From: Sparassis latifolia
Lineage: Eukaryota > Basidiomycota > Agaricomycetes > Polyporales > Sparassidaceae
Length of the DNA stretch: 64,000 bases
NCBI GenBank assembly: GCA_018466975.1
Contig: CM031556.1
Coordinates: 186,001 to 250,000, forward strand
Reading direction: 5' to 3'
Positions 1-11,023 of this stretch are shown piece after piece. A program made the position numbers and the translations under genes. The notes under the pieces were generated by a model that did not search any database, was not told where the DNA came from, and was given only the letters and a program-made list of their open reading frames with translations. How positions within the stretch are numbered: the stretch's first letter is position 1; every line of letters begins with the position of its first letter.

Positions 1-1935
1 CGCGGGGATCAGTACTCAGTGCCGGGATAATGGAGACTGCGGACCTCGTGTCTTGGCTTGCGCGATGGGATGCGACGGCGGCGGGGACGGCACCGACGGT
101 GTGTGGGGGAGCACCACGCAGCTTCAGCAAAGGCACCTGGGGCCCTCGCACACACCGCCAGCTCGCGTCCACTAGGCCAGGGGCTGCAGACACGCAGCGA
201 CGCGCGCTGGACGTTCTCGCCCGCGGCGTCCCGCACCCCCGCGGGCGACGGGGGCCACGAGCGCGCGCAAATGCCTCCGTTTCGATCTTGGCCTGCAACT
301 ACGGATGGCGACGCACGGCGCGTCGGCTTGTGCTGGGGTTGGGGCTCCTGTGAGGGTACCGCGATCGATACCCCACGGGCTCGACGCAGACTCGAACGAC
401 GAAAAAAAAAATGGGGAGCTGTCGCTCGCGCTGTCTTTTCTGTAGGCGGTATGATTATTGCGGGTCCGCACCTCGATCCGATCGAATGGCTTGGTCCCGT
501 GGCCGAGAGCACGGCGGTAGCGATACACCAAGGGAGAAGCGCCCGCGCGGCCAGGAAGGGAGGAGAAGGAGGAGGAAGAGACGAGCAAGAGCTCCACCGC
601 ACTGCGAGACTGGAGTACTTATGGGAGCGCGCTAGCGATGGGAGACCCGGCGGCTGAGCGCGCGGTCATGCGACCCGCGTTCTCATGGAGCGTGCGCGCG
701 ACGTGGCTTCTCCGGCCAATCGGGTGCGCGGCCTGGACGACGAGACGACGTGGAAGGTGTCTAGCTGAGCTGGGGCTCTTTGGTGGCACCCAATGGGAGC
801 CTCAGCGCGAGATGCGGCAGTCGGGGCACTGGGGATGCCCGTTCTGGAGACAAGGGTACCACGGGACCGCAGGTCGATGGGGGCGTCACGCCGCGCGGCG
901 ATAAGCCCTGCTGTTGCGCCTCGTCGGTGTGTCGCGGACGTAGAGCGGGCGGAGCGAACTTCGGGGCCCTTCGTATGTGGTCGACCGGGAAATCCACACC
1001 CTTTGCGCGTCGCACCGGGGAAGAAAACACCTGCATTAATGGAAGAAACAGATCACGTACAGAGTGGGAGTACTGAGACAACGCGTGCACCGGTACAGCC
1101 TGCTCGACGATCAGTAAGCTGCACGCGCACACCTGACCGCGCGCCACTCACCCATCCCCCGTACACGTGCACGACGCGTCAAGTCTCCCTCGCGTCGCGA
1201 TCACGCGACAGCCCTCCGCCTCCGAAGAACAACCGCGCGCGCCATCCGCTCGCCTCGACGACGTCCTCGCTGGACGCCCGCGTCCTCCTCCGCACAGCGG
1301 CAAGCAACGCAGGAAGTACTGCCAGCCACCACGCGCCGCGCTCCGTTCATCAGCGATCACACACAACGCAAGACGCACCACGCACCAAGCAACCACCATC
1401 CCCAACCCAAACCCATCCAAGACCAACCTTCCCCCCACCTACCCACCACCGGATCCAGCGCAAAACGTACAGCAGAGGGGCATAATTTCGGGAAGCATCC
1501 TCCTCCCCGGGGCAGAGACCCGCTTCTTATAAGTGGACGGAACGGCTGCTCGGACCCGCTCGGTTTCACGCGGGCGCTCCGAAGGATCCAGCGTGGGCCC
1601 GGAGCCCCTGCGCATCCCCCGCGTTCGGAGCGGATAGGGCTTTCCGAGCTCTGCGACGCAGGCGGGGCGCGACTGCTGTTGCCTTTCTGGGCGCGGGTGA
1701 GGTTACACCCTCGGGTGCCGGGTACGTTTGGGCCCCGGATCGCGGGTGCGGGGCCACGTGGCCGTGTCCTCCCGGAGAGCGAGTTCGCCACAACTGGAGT
1801 CTGCGACGACTGCAGTGTTTGGCTTGGAGCGGTGCGTAACCGTATCTTCTCGTTCTTTATGCATGCACACACCACTGGTCCTCGCCGTCTTCTCGCAGGC
1901 GGGGGGGGGACAAAAATACACACGCGCGCGCGGAC
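1..1935. other. GC-rich gene-free stretch
   Basis: No coding gene is supported here. Several long open frames exist on both strands, but they overlap each other, are very rich in Arg, Pro, Ser and Ala, and match no family I recognise, which is what high GC content alone produces. A C-rich, A-rich segment lies at about 1370-1440. The sequence does not resemble the gene-bearing DNA further right. Confidence 0.5.
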
Positions 1936-3340
1936 CGTGCAGACTGCACGGGTGCCCGATGCGCATGGTCTGATCCGACTCTGCAGGAAACTGGGTATAT
2001 ATGTATATTGTCTGTCTCTGTCTCTGGAGCTCTTCTCTCTGCAGCACGTCTCGCGTCCGCCTCTGCCTTGTCTTTTCCGCACGAACGGCTCGGAGCACGG
2101 GGACGGGCCCATCGCCCAGGTTGTGTATGTGGCCTCCCGTGGGATACCGGAACGGCCTGGGACTCAAAGCTTCGAGGGACTGCTGTGCGGTGTCTGTCCT
2201 GCGATTTCGTCTGCAGGCGCGCTCGACGTGGTCACTGCTCGGGCTCCCTCGACCGCACACGCACGTCCAGATTGTGTATTGTGTATTGCGCGCATTGTGT
2301 ATCGTCGGTGCGGTCCGTGGGATCCCGGATTCGACGCTTCGAGCCCCTTCTTGCAAGTGTGAGGTTGCGCACGAGTGAGTGCTGTGGTCACTAGCTCACT
2401 GGTGTCCTCGTTTCGTCGACGTGGCCAGCTGGTCCGGGGGTAGGATATATATATACATCACTCTCTGCTCTGGTTCTCTTTGTCTGCGGGATGCCGGACC
2501 TTCCACGGTCTGCAGATCTCCTCTGTATCCCGTATTTAACTCGGGGCACACGACCCGGAGTTTGTACCTCGCTCGCACGGTCTCCTCCCCCTCTTCATTG
2601 CGGGGGCAGACCGTGCAGACTGCACGGGTGCCCAGTGCGCAACTGTCTGATCCGACTGAGTATATATTGTCTGTCTCTGGAGCTCCTCTCTCTACAGCAC
2701 GTCTCGCGTCCGCCTCTGTTTGGTGTGAATTTCTGCACGGCGCGCAGGGGAGTGCGGATGGGCCCCACTGCCCACCGCCCAGGTTGTGTATCGTCTGTGC
2801 CTCGCGTGGCCCTCTCGTGGGATACCGGAACGGCCTGGGACTCAAAACTTCGAGGGACTGCTGTGCGGTGTCTGTATATTTCATCGACGCGGCCAGGCCG
2901 GGGGATGGAAGAACGCTCTGCTCTGCTCTGCTCTCGCGAGCACTTATCGTCTTCGTCTGCGGGGTCGTCGCGCGCGTCTCTCGCGGTCTGCTTCGCTCGC
3001 TCCTCTGCTCGGGCTCCGTATTTCGGACTGCGGGAACCTCTCGAGGTCTGCTGCCCGCGTGCGCCCGGCTCTCTGCTCGGTGTCCGTATTGACCAGTTTT
3101 GTACACGTCCCGGAGTGCAGGGGATGGGCTCGCCGTACGCGTCCAGATTGTGTATTGTGTATTGTGTATCGTGTGTGCCCGCGCTCCTCCGTGACGTTCC
3201 GCTGTCCCGTGGGGGGTATCGGAACGCGTGCGCGGGGTCCGGGCTTATCTCTGGGCGCGCTTCTGGCTGCACTTCGAGTTCACTTTACCGTCTTCTCGGC
3301 GGAAGTCACGACTGCTGTGGTGTCTCTAGGGCTCTCTGCA
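1936..3340. repeat. Degenerate tandem/nested repeat array
   Basis: Blocks recur in the same orientation with substitutions and indels. The block starting GACCGTGCAGACTGCACGGG occurs at about 1939 and 2610 (671 bp apart). Each is followed by a TATATA/TGTCTGTCTCTGGAGCTC stretch, then GCACGTCTCGCGTCCGCCTC, then GGGATACCGGAACGGCCTGG. A second motif, CGTCCAGATTGTGTATTGTG, occurs at about 2263 and 3139. A third, a TCGACG(T/C)GGCCAG..GGGGG segment, occurs at about 2413 and 2885. The unequal spacings indicate nested duplication rather than one simple tandem. No protein-coding content is supported. Confidence 0.7.
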
Positions 3341-4639
3341 CGGTGTCTGATGACGTGCCGATCTGATGTTTTTTGTGTCCAGGATGCGGCGTGACTCTGG
3401 CGGGCGGATAGAAGGATGGTATGCTGTTAGGCCCTTTGTCTGTGCCCGGGGTGCGACCTTCCACTTGATGGCAGCATCGCCATCGCCGGAGCGCACTGGC
3501 TGCTCGACCCGCACTCGACGTCTGCCGGCCAGACGCAGATGCGAACGTCCCCGGGCCCGGCTCTTGGCTCACACAGCTCTCGCGCACCCTGCGCACGGAG
3601 CCGTCTCTCCGGCGCGCCGCGATTCCCGTCCACTTCCTTGTTCACGCTGGAGCTGTTCTGCGCGTTCGCGGGCGTTGTGCTGGCAGGACGAGGCCCTAGA
3701 GGTATCGCACTGAGATTCTTCAATGTGGTACCACTGGGCCCGGCGCTCTGTATGTATACGCCCTCCCATCTCCATGCGTACGTGTGTGGGCCGGGCTAGA
3801 TAGCCTGTGTGGAGGCCGCGCCACGGGAGTGCGGCGTTGGACCATAACTCGACTCGAGCGTAGGCAATAGGCAGTGCGTTCAATCGCGATCGCAACCCCA
3901 ACCGGAGCGTACTGCTGCTCGACCCGGACTAGCTACGGCGCCAGCTGAATGCGGATCGGAACGCCTGCGGGATCTCTGCCTGTTGGTGTCTCACACAGCG
4001 GGGGCGCTCTCACTCCCCGCGCGCGGAGCTGTCTCGTGAGCCCCATCCTATCCTTGTTGCGGTGCAACTGTGCAGTCATAAAGGGGCGTGTCGCGTCGCG
4101 GTGGGCGCGGCCTTTATGCAGCGCGAGGTCCTGATATTGTCGGATTATAGTGTTTCATTAATGTGGAGTTAGTAGGGGCTCGACGACGATCCGGCCAGCT
4201 TCACCATTGGCCGACATTCGATCGCGAAGGTGGGTGCTGGGCAATGAAGCTTCTCATGTTTGTGCTCTCATCCCTTCACACGGGCGGTCGCTCGTTCAAG
4301 AAGGGCGAAGTGCGGCACACGGTCGCATTGTGCACCGACGCTGGGCGCGTCTCCATCAATCACCATCTGATTTGATGAACTTCGGCGCGAGTCCGCAATA
4401 CGTATCTCTCCCAGCCACAGACGCGCGTTCGTAACCCGCGGCCGGTCGTTCGCCGCAGGTGTGTTCCTGAGCAGCAAGAGCATGTAGGCATCCGGTTCGT
4501 AGCGAGGTACACTACGTGAATCTTCTGTGTGCAACGGCTGAGATAAGACTGCCAAGGTTCAACGTTCAGAGGTAGCGCTCGCGCGACGAGGGGTACACAA
4601 AATCTAGTGCTACGGGGCGCGCGGTGCGGTTCAGCCCCC
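3341..4639. other. Gene-free stretch
   Basis: I see no supported gene, RNA or mobile element here. The open frames are short and lack recognisable domains. Confidence 0.4.
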
Positions 4640-5030
4640 GTGTGCTCCAGGGTACGATTCGCTCCGCCGAGTCGACTTGTCTAGCTGGATGGGCCTCGGC
4701 ATGCGACTCTGCTGTGGTTGCATCCTGGGCGATGGCTTGACCAGTTTCGGTGAAACGGATGGCTCGGACTACATCGTACAAATGCCCCTGCGAGGGGGCA
4801 CCTGCCAGTGTGGTGCTACGGAGGTTCCGCGAGGGGTGCGTGATGCTCCGCAGCCTCCGTGCGCTCCAGGGTGCCATTCGCTGCACTCCGACTCATCCAG
4901 CTTGATGCTTCGAGTGGGAGCTTGTACATGATGCCGCCTGCGACCACTCTGCGGTGGCCGCGGTCTCAGCGATGGCCTGCCCGATCCCTGATCCTGTTCG
5001 GCAAAAATGATGGCTTTGAAGTTTGACTAA
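4640..5030. repeat. Diverged duplicated block of about 225 bp
   Basis: The segment near 4640 (GTGTGCTCCAGGGTACGATT, then a GACTTGTCTAGCTGGATG-like stretch, then CTCTGCTGTGG..GGGCGATGGC and an ATGGCT end) is echoed from about 4859. There it reads GTGCGCTCCAGGGTGCCATT, a GACTCATCCAGCTTGATG stretch, CTCTGCGGTGG..CAGCGATGGC and ATGGCT. Divergence is considerable, so this is an old tandem duplication. Confidence 0.5.
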
Positions 5031-6119
5031 CCCCGAGTTCGGGAGTCGTTCCTGCGTTCCTGCGAACGTGCAGTGTTCGATGTTCTTCCGGCGCTGCGCA
5101 GCAGATCTCCTGACGGGACTTGCAGTCGATTTGCGGACGACGTACCTTTGTCGCTCCGCAGCTGTAGCGGTTGTCACAGAGATGTCGGCAGATCTGTCTG
5201 TCTGTGAGCCCCTCATTCATTACTGGTCTAGTAGTTCCCGATTTAAGCACTCTCAGGCGGGCGCAACTCGACAGACCGACCTGGTACTTCGCAGCAACTG
5301 AAAAAAAGTGTGTTAGGTTTGATTCTGCACCATGTATCTCATGAGCTTCACTCGTTGATCGTTCGTCGTTATTCCGCACCAGTTGTGATCAAATATGTCG
5401 CCTGCCCAGTACATGCCAGTGCCTGGCGCTCTGTAGTGACGTGCCTGCGGCTTCGTGCGCAGTCCGCAATCTGCGAAACATGGCTGAGGGAGAAACACTA
5501 TTTCGTGGATGAATAGAGCTTGTCTAGGCAAGCCAGGATGCGAGCCGTGAGTGCTGAGCCGTCTGACGACGTAGGAGCAACGATAGAACACAATTTTGTA
5601 GCTTTGACTCCGTGTGCAGCGGCGTACCGATCTGGGGTGTCAACCGAGCCAGGACAGATCACAGGTACTGTAGCACAAATCTGACGACGGGAGCAGTGGA
5701 ATGTAGCTCCATGGTCCACCGATCAAGGTGAGGGTGCGGGTCTTTGCTGCCGATTTTTTTGCGATTGTCCATGAACAATGTCTTGGAGAGATGACGACGA
5801 CTGCGAGGAAGGCATGCTGGACATGTTAGTAGGAAGCTCCGGAGCTAGTATGATGGTAAGCTGGAGCAACTGTGCAGGAAACGTGGGTTAGGAGAATGCG
5901 CCGAAGCCCGGGAACAGAACCACCATCTGGGCAATTGCAACTTGAAATGCAGCCATACTAAAGTAGAGAGGAGTTGCATCCAGCCAAGATATGCCACAGA
6001 TTGAGAATGCTAGGTAGATAGATGGCTATAGGCAAGAAAGAGAGAAAGAGAGGAACAGCTTTCGCTGCCATCTACGCTAGGTTTCAGGCAGGACTCCACC
6101 TCCGATTTGTCCGATACAG
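5031..6119. other. Gene-free stretch
   Basis: No gene, RNA or mobile element can be supported here. Open frames are below 140 codons and carry no recognisable motif. Confidence 0.4.
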
Positions 6120-6255
6120 ACAGATATCCTGGTTCCTAAAAAGAAATGTGGCAGCAATGACGAGAACAGTATCCATACCTCTTCTCCTCTGGCGTTACGC
6201 GTACGATGAAATATGTTATTTGGATGAGATCGAGTCCGAGTCGAATCGTGCGTGA
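6120..6255. repeat. Dispersed repeat, left half (copy 1)
   Basis: The segment GTGGCAGCAA..GAGAACAGTATCC..CTCTTCTCCTCTGGCGTTA..GGATGAGATCGAGT is clearly related to 11060-11150, in the same orientation. In this copy the homology stops near 6255 and resumes about 1.2 kb further right, at about 7420. In the other copy the two parts are adjacent. The family is not identified; it is probably an old transposon fragment. Confidence 0.6.
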
Positions 6256-6645
6256 ACGCTGCAGCCACTTGCATACTTGCTCGCGGGGTTTTCGGAGGTT
6301 CAATATGTAATGTGTGGCAGACTTGAGTATTGAAATCACCAGTAGCACAGTAGATGTTTCAATCAAGAATGAGCACGTTTGACCCCAAGAGACGAGTGAG
6401 GATGGGGGCAATCGCGTAAGGAATACAAACACGAAAGCACGGCATAAGTACTCGATCGACAAACCCTAACCCTCTTCGGCTTGCGAGCTCACTCAACACC
6501 CAGAAATTCCAACATTGAGATTTTCTGCATTGCAAACTGAAAACGGTCGTTTACTTCATGCTTACTTTACACTTACCAGAACTGAAGTGAGCGGCCAGCT
6601 TCCCATGGTGAAAGTTAACCAGGGAAGAATTCTGACATAGAGGAT
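6256..6645. other. Gene-free stretch
   Basis: No gene is supported. The AAACCCTAACCCT at about 6463-6475 is telomere-like but has only two units. Confidence 0.4.
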
Positions 6646-6864
6646 GAGTCTGTTGAAGGTGTGCGGATTAGCAATCCGGCATCTACGGAAAGGTCTGGGA
6701 AAGGTTCGTAGGGTTAGAATTAGTAAGGACAATGTCTCGAGAATGGTCTGGTAGTTTCTAGTCTTTTAGTTTACAGTATATAAGGAGCTGAACAGGCTCC
6801 TAGGTAGCTAACTAATTTCTATCCTCTTCTACTCGTAGCCCGAGGCGCAGTTGCTTACAGAGTC
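6646..6864. mobile_element. Solo LTR with 5-bp target duplication
   Basis: The 209-bp segment 6651-6859 begins TGTTGAAGG and ends GTTGCTTACA, so it has TG..CA ends. It is flanked on both sides by GAGTC (6646-6650 and 6860-6864). It contains a TATA-box-like GTATATAAGGAGC near 6776-6788. No internal retrotransposon region follows, so this looks like a solo LTR left by LTR-LTR recombination. The ending CCCGAGGCGCAGTTGCTTACA resembles fungal Ty3/gypsy-type LTR ends, but the family assignment is an inference. Confidence 0.7.
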
Positions 6865-7419
6865 GGGGACAGCTAAGGTGTGCTTTCCTTCAGTACAATG
6901 TGGGTTTTGTTATGCGCTGAACGCGATCTGGAAATCGGACACAGGCGAGAAGGCCATGACAACTTCGTAGATGCCAGATCGTGCGTTGCTGTGTTACAAA
7001 ATATTGTTGGTAAGTCTGCATTTGTACTCATATGGGAGACCGTGCACTGATGGTGGCAAAGTTGAAAATCTTCCCGACATGTAGCATGGGAACAATGCTT
7101 TTTTTGACTTCCTCCAGCATGTGAAAGGCATTGTCTCAAGGGAGTACCACAATTCATCCTTGTCAACACTACATTTCACACGAATGAAACAGGACACAAT
7201 CCTCTGGAGTCAGTCATTGACGTGGTGGATCTATGTGGTACCCGCTGAGATCTGTACAGTGGCTGCCTCATGTGCAGGGGCCTGAAACATTTAGTACGTG
7301 TGCATTCTCAGGCATCGGTCTGTCCTTGGACACTTACAGGCAGACGTGGATTTGTCCATCACCGTCGGAGATCCATCTCCCGCGGCTCGCACGTGCTGTA
7401 TGCGGGTCTGGAATGGACC
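6865..7419. other. Gene-free stretch
   Basis: No gene, RNA or mobile element is supported here. It lies between the solo LTR and the right half of the split dispersed repeat. Confidence 0.35.
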
Positions 7420-7620
7420 TGGTCGCGAAACATGGGGTACAAGCTTTTCTGTCGTTGTTAGAATGCGCGACCTAGGGGAACCATGCTAGAAATCCTGGAG
7501 CCGCATGGGGAACGATACTAATGCCGCGACCATTAAGTATGCTGTTGTACTATCTGTAGTCGCGATGCTGAACTTGTCACCATCCAGCGACATGTAGGAG
7601 TGCATGCTCATGCTTGATGA
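7420..7620. repeat. Dispersed repeat, right half (copy 1)
   Basis: The stretch TGGTCGCGAAACATGGGGTACAAGCTTTTCTG..TTAGAATGCG..GCTAGAAATCCTGG..ATGCCGCGACC..CATCCAGCGACA matches 11187-11355 in the same orientation at an estimated 80-85% identity. It appears to be the right half of the sequence whose left half is at 6120-6255. Confidence 0.6.
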
Positions 7621-7797
7621 TGATGCTGTGGTAGCCACTGCAGATGGCACATTTCTGCTCTGGATTTTGGTTGGGGTTGTAGGGGGTGTCTTTGCCACCT
7701 CTGGAGGAGCCTTTGCCCATGTCAATGTTGTGGGCCATCATGCAAGTGTGAGTGGATGATGGGAGGGAGAGAGGAAGGGGTGTGTAGGATGGTTAGT

Positions 7798-8164
7798 GTC
7801 ATTGTGACTAACCCTTGAGCAAGTGTAGCAGGTCATCTGGAAACTGCACAAGGCTATGAGGCCTACATAGGACTATGTAGTAGGGACCTGGCTAGCCGAG
7901 TGCTAGCCGGGCCTACATAGTCCTACATAGGCAGCTGTAGACCTCCGAGCAAAGTACCAGTTGCAGATGGTGTTGGACCAATGAGATCGGTGTGTACAAG
8001 TCAGGTGTTTGAGGCCAGCCAAGAGGCATTGCCACTTCTAACCCTTGAGCCAGTGTAGTGGGTGTTGGACCCATGAGATTCCTCATTGGTTCAACACCTT
8101 CTGCACTTGCTCAAGGATAAGGACTGACAATGCCTTCTGGTTGGCCTCAAACACCTGACTTGTA
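7798..8164. repeat. Fold-back element (large imperfect inverted repeat)
   Basis: Two arms of about 83 bp (7995-8077 and 8082-8164) are inverted copies separated by only about 4 bp, so the DNA can fold into one long hairpin. The outer part of each arm is the sequence TACAAGTCAGGTGTTTGAGG or its complement. Partial extra copies of arm sequence lie to the left: CTAACCCTTGAGCAAGTGTAG at about 7808 and GTGTTGGACCAATGAG at about 7970. A second stem-loop sits at 7861-7932 (arms GCCTACATAGGACTATGTAG and complement, with inner GGCTAGC..GCTAGCC). It has no coding capacity. Confidence 0.75.
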
Positions 8165-8362
8165 GCCACAGGGTGTTCAACACACTCTGCTGGAGGCCTT
8201 GATTGGATAGTGCTACAACTTAAATGAAACCTGTAAGTGTCACAATCTTTTTGGGTTTTTTCTATGTTAACACTTTTTCAGGATTCCTCTTTTGCAGATC
8301 AGATGCTCAGAGTTAAGGTTGTGCTGAGTACTCATGTAGGTAGAGACAGAATGGAAGCACTG

Positions 8363-8590
8363 TGTTAGAAAATGTGGAGGCTCGTAGCCCTTTTGGGAAG
8401 CGAGGAATTTAATCTGAGAGAATCGGACCGGACGCGAGGTAAAGGATCGGGACGAAGATGTGGCTGCGGAGCTCTCATTGCTCCAAATATAGATATCCTT
8501 TTATATAATGGCCACATTATGTAATTAATCTCCGCTGTGGCGCATCCCTCGGATGCCCTCGGATTGCCTCTTTTCCGGCCATTTCCAACA
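8363..8590 (-). repeat. 3' LTR of the copia-type element
   Basis: On the minus strand it begins TGTTGGAAATGG and ends TTTTCTAACA, with perfect 5-bp inverted ends TGTTG/T..AACA. It carries a TATATAAAAGG box (complement of 8497-8507). Compared with the other LTR it has 8 additional bases (within CATTGCTCC, near 8478) and one A/G difference near 8378. Confidence 0.9.
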
Positions 8591-8602
8591 CTCCCCCTCA
8601 AG
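8591..8602 (-). other. Polypurine tract of the copia-type element
   Basis: On the minus strand the sequence is CTTGAGGGGGAG immediately before the LTR start TGTTGG. This is the typical plus-strand priming tract of Ty1/copia elements and fixes the element's orientation. Confidence 0.85.
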
Positions 8603-9133
8603 CCGACGGGCATTCGAGCATATTTATTTGCTTCTGATGCCTTGGCTTAGGGATTGTTTTTCTTTCCGGGATAGGACAATAAATATTTTGAGGATCGCAT
8701 GCGATTAATATCGCCGTCTGATGGTCCTCAGATACACACTCCCACCATCCTACCTTCTGGTAGGGGTAGACCAGCAGTTAAAACCTCGCGGGAAAAACCC
8801 AGTGGGAAAAGCCCGCTGTCGGAATCTGGTGAGGGTTCCCCCAACACCAAATAACACTCGCTACTAGCCAGAGTGCGATTTTTCATTTTTTCAATTCTGA
8901 GCATTTTTAGCTCATATGCGCGCTTCTGTTGGCGCGCGTTCTCCGGATCGTCCTTCTTGGCATCCAGATCATTCGGTAGATTTTACCGACTTTTCTGTCT
9001 GTGGGCCTTTCCTTTTTTGTGTGCATCAGTCCCACCTTCTTCGCGTTCTTCGGGATCATCATCCCATCTGCGCTCGCGGATTTGATGTGGCAGTTGACTG
9101 TGGTGCGGAATTCCTAGCTCCCCTCGCCACACG

Positions 9134-9570
9134 CCTATGGCTGCCGAGGTTTTAGGGCTTCGGATCTCTCATCCCCATATTGCACGCCTGCAGTATTGGT
9201 TGGTATGGGATCCGGCAATTTCCTTTTCTTCCCCTGGCACTGCACGCCTGCAGTTCAGCCTAGTTTGGAGACTTCGGGACTCATCTCCGCACGCGCACGC
9301 CTGTCACGTTGCTTGGTAGTGGACCCGGTGCTAATATGCTCCCCTGATTTCCCCTCGCACTGCACGCCTGCAGTCGCTTTGAGTTTTATGGGACTTCAGA
9401 TCTCCTTCCCATGCATGCACGTCTGCCATGCTAATTGGCGAGGGTCTGGAATTTTTCATTTTCTCTCCCCTGGCGCTGCACGCCTGCAGTTCTGCCTAGT
9501 TTAGGACATCGGGCTTCTCCTTACCATGTGACACGCCTGTCCATTGGTTCGCAGGAGCCCGGCTAGGTGG
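9134..9570. repeat. Tandem repeat inside the copia-type element (unit about 118 bp)
   Basis: The core TGCACGCCTGCAGT starts at 9181, 9241, 9361 and 9477. Cores are followed by related text such as TTCAGCCTAGTTTGGAG/CTTCGGGACTCATCTCC. A variant of the core (CGCACGCCTGTCACG, CACGTCTGCCATG, CACGCCTGTCCATTGG) sits mid-unit. The 60-, 120- and 116-bp spacings suggest a dimeric unit of about 118 bp. Function is unknown; it replaces the coding region of an autonomous element. Confidence 0.75.
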
Positions 9571-10784
9571 TCTTGACGCATTCATGCGCCTACATTTCAC
9601 TCCATCCATGTAGCTTACCAATATATTTTTGTAGCCCTGGATGCTAATATTGTATTTGAGGGTAGCATCTTTAATTGTGCTCATAGGCACATTCAATCGA
9701 GTAGTGTTCAATTTAGACATTCTACGGCTTTCTTTCTGGAATGGCGAGTGCAGCGCAGTCACACTCATCTCACTCTCATTGGCCGGGTACTGAGCAATTA
9801 CTGTAGATTGCCCTTTCGATACTCTCGACCATCTAAATTTAGTGCCTTTGCTCACGATCAGCTTTGGCTTCTTTCCGGTGATATACCCATTATACGGTTG
9901 ATTTTATTCTGTACTCCGTTAAGTACAGTACTGCATACAGCTTCACACTGTTTTTGGCCCGTAGAAATATGTATTGTTGGGCCTTACATTTGTGTTTATA
10001 GGCCCCAGTCTCCGCATCCCGCTCTGCCTTGCCTGCCAGATCTAATCATCGGCTATGGCCTCGCTTTTCTCCGTGATACAGAGTCTGCTTCCTGAGCTTG
10101 GGGCTCGAAACGCCTTCTGGCTATGGCTCGGGGGTCCACGCATTGCAAGTGCATCTCTCACCACTAATGCACATCGCGTCACAGCTTCCGTGCATCTTTG
10201 CATGCGCCATATTCCTCGAGGCTCACCATGCTGATGTGCGCAGTATGCATGCGCATCATCTTATCTTATCTCGCTTATCTGCTTTAGGCGCTCTGCGTTC
10301 CCAAGGCGCTTTGCATCCTCATCTAATCTTATCTCAATGACACATCTCGCGCCTCGGGTTTTCGAGTTTGGCCTCTCATCTCTGGCTCTGAGTCTTTGAC
10401 TCGGGACTGTGGTCTCTCTATGGACTCTCAGTCTCTGGTCTTGCACTCTAGGCTCTGAGCTCCAGGTCTTAGCACTCGCATTTACCGCAGTTCTGCCTCT
10501 TAGGACAGCAAGAGCGCATCTCATTCTCGCACGCTCCTATTTAGGCGCGCTTGGCCTCCTAACGCTTCTCTGCGCAGCTCTTTGACCGCGTCTGCCGAAT
10601 CATTATCCGCGAAGTCTTTAGGCACAAAACAATATTATTTTTCCTCAGTAGTCCTAAATCATACATAGGACTGCTGAGATCTCCTATTACTTGTTGTGCA
10701 ATGCAGTATATCAGCCTTTTGGTGAATAGGGGTCAAGGACTCAGCTATATATTCAGAGAAGAGCCTATGTCCGAGGATTGCAAT

Positions 10785-10803
10785 CGTCTCGGGGCTCATA
10801 ACC
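10785..10803 (-). other. Primer-binding site matching initiator tRNA-Met anticodon arm
   Basis: The plus strand reads CGTCTCGGGGCTCATAACC, directly next to the LTR that starts at 10804. This 19-nt string has the form of a eukaryotic initiator tRNA-Met anticodon arm, with anticodon CAT in GGGCTCATAACC. The minus strand is therefore complementary to an internal part of the tRNA rather than to its 3' CCA end. Half-tRNA priming of this kind is known from Drosophila copia. Confidence 0.85.
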
Positions 10804-11023
10804 TGTTAGAAAATGTGGGGGCTCGTAGCCCTTTTGGGAAGCGAGGAATTTAATCTGAGAGAATCGGACCGGACGCGAGGTAAAGGATCGGGACGAAGAT
10901 GTGGCTGCGGAGCTCTCAAATATAGATATCCTTTTATATAATGGCCACATTATGTAATTAATCTCCGCTGTGGCGCATCCCTCGGATGCCCTCGGATTGC
11001 CTCTTTTCCGGCCATTTCCAACA
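10804..11023 (-). repeat. 5' LTR of the copia-type element
   Basis: This is the transcription-initiating LTR by orientation, with a TATATAAAAGG box at the complement of 10930-10940. It is 220 bp and nearly identical to the other LTR. It abuts the primer-binding site on its left and the CACTG target duplication on its right. Confidence 0.9.

Noticed and set aside
9..3394. Many overlapping long frames on both strands
   Set aside because: They overlap in several frames, are dominated by Arg/Pro/Ser/Ala, and show no domain. High GC content and repeats explain them.
6463..6475. Telomere-like CCCTAACCCT
   Set aside because: Only two units, no array, and no sign of a chromosome end.
9496..9855. 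119-codon minus-strand frame inside the copia-type element as a gag gene
   Set aside because: No nucleocapsid zinc knuckle or other gag feature is visible, and it overlaps the tandem repeat.
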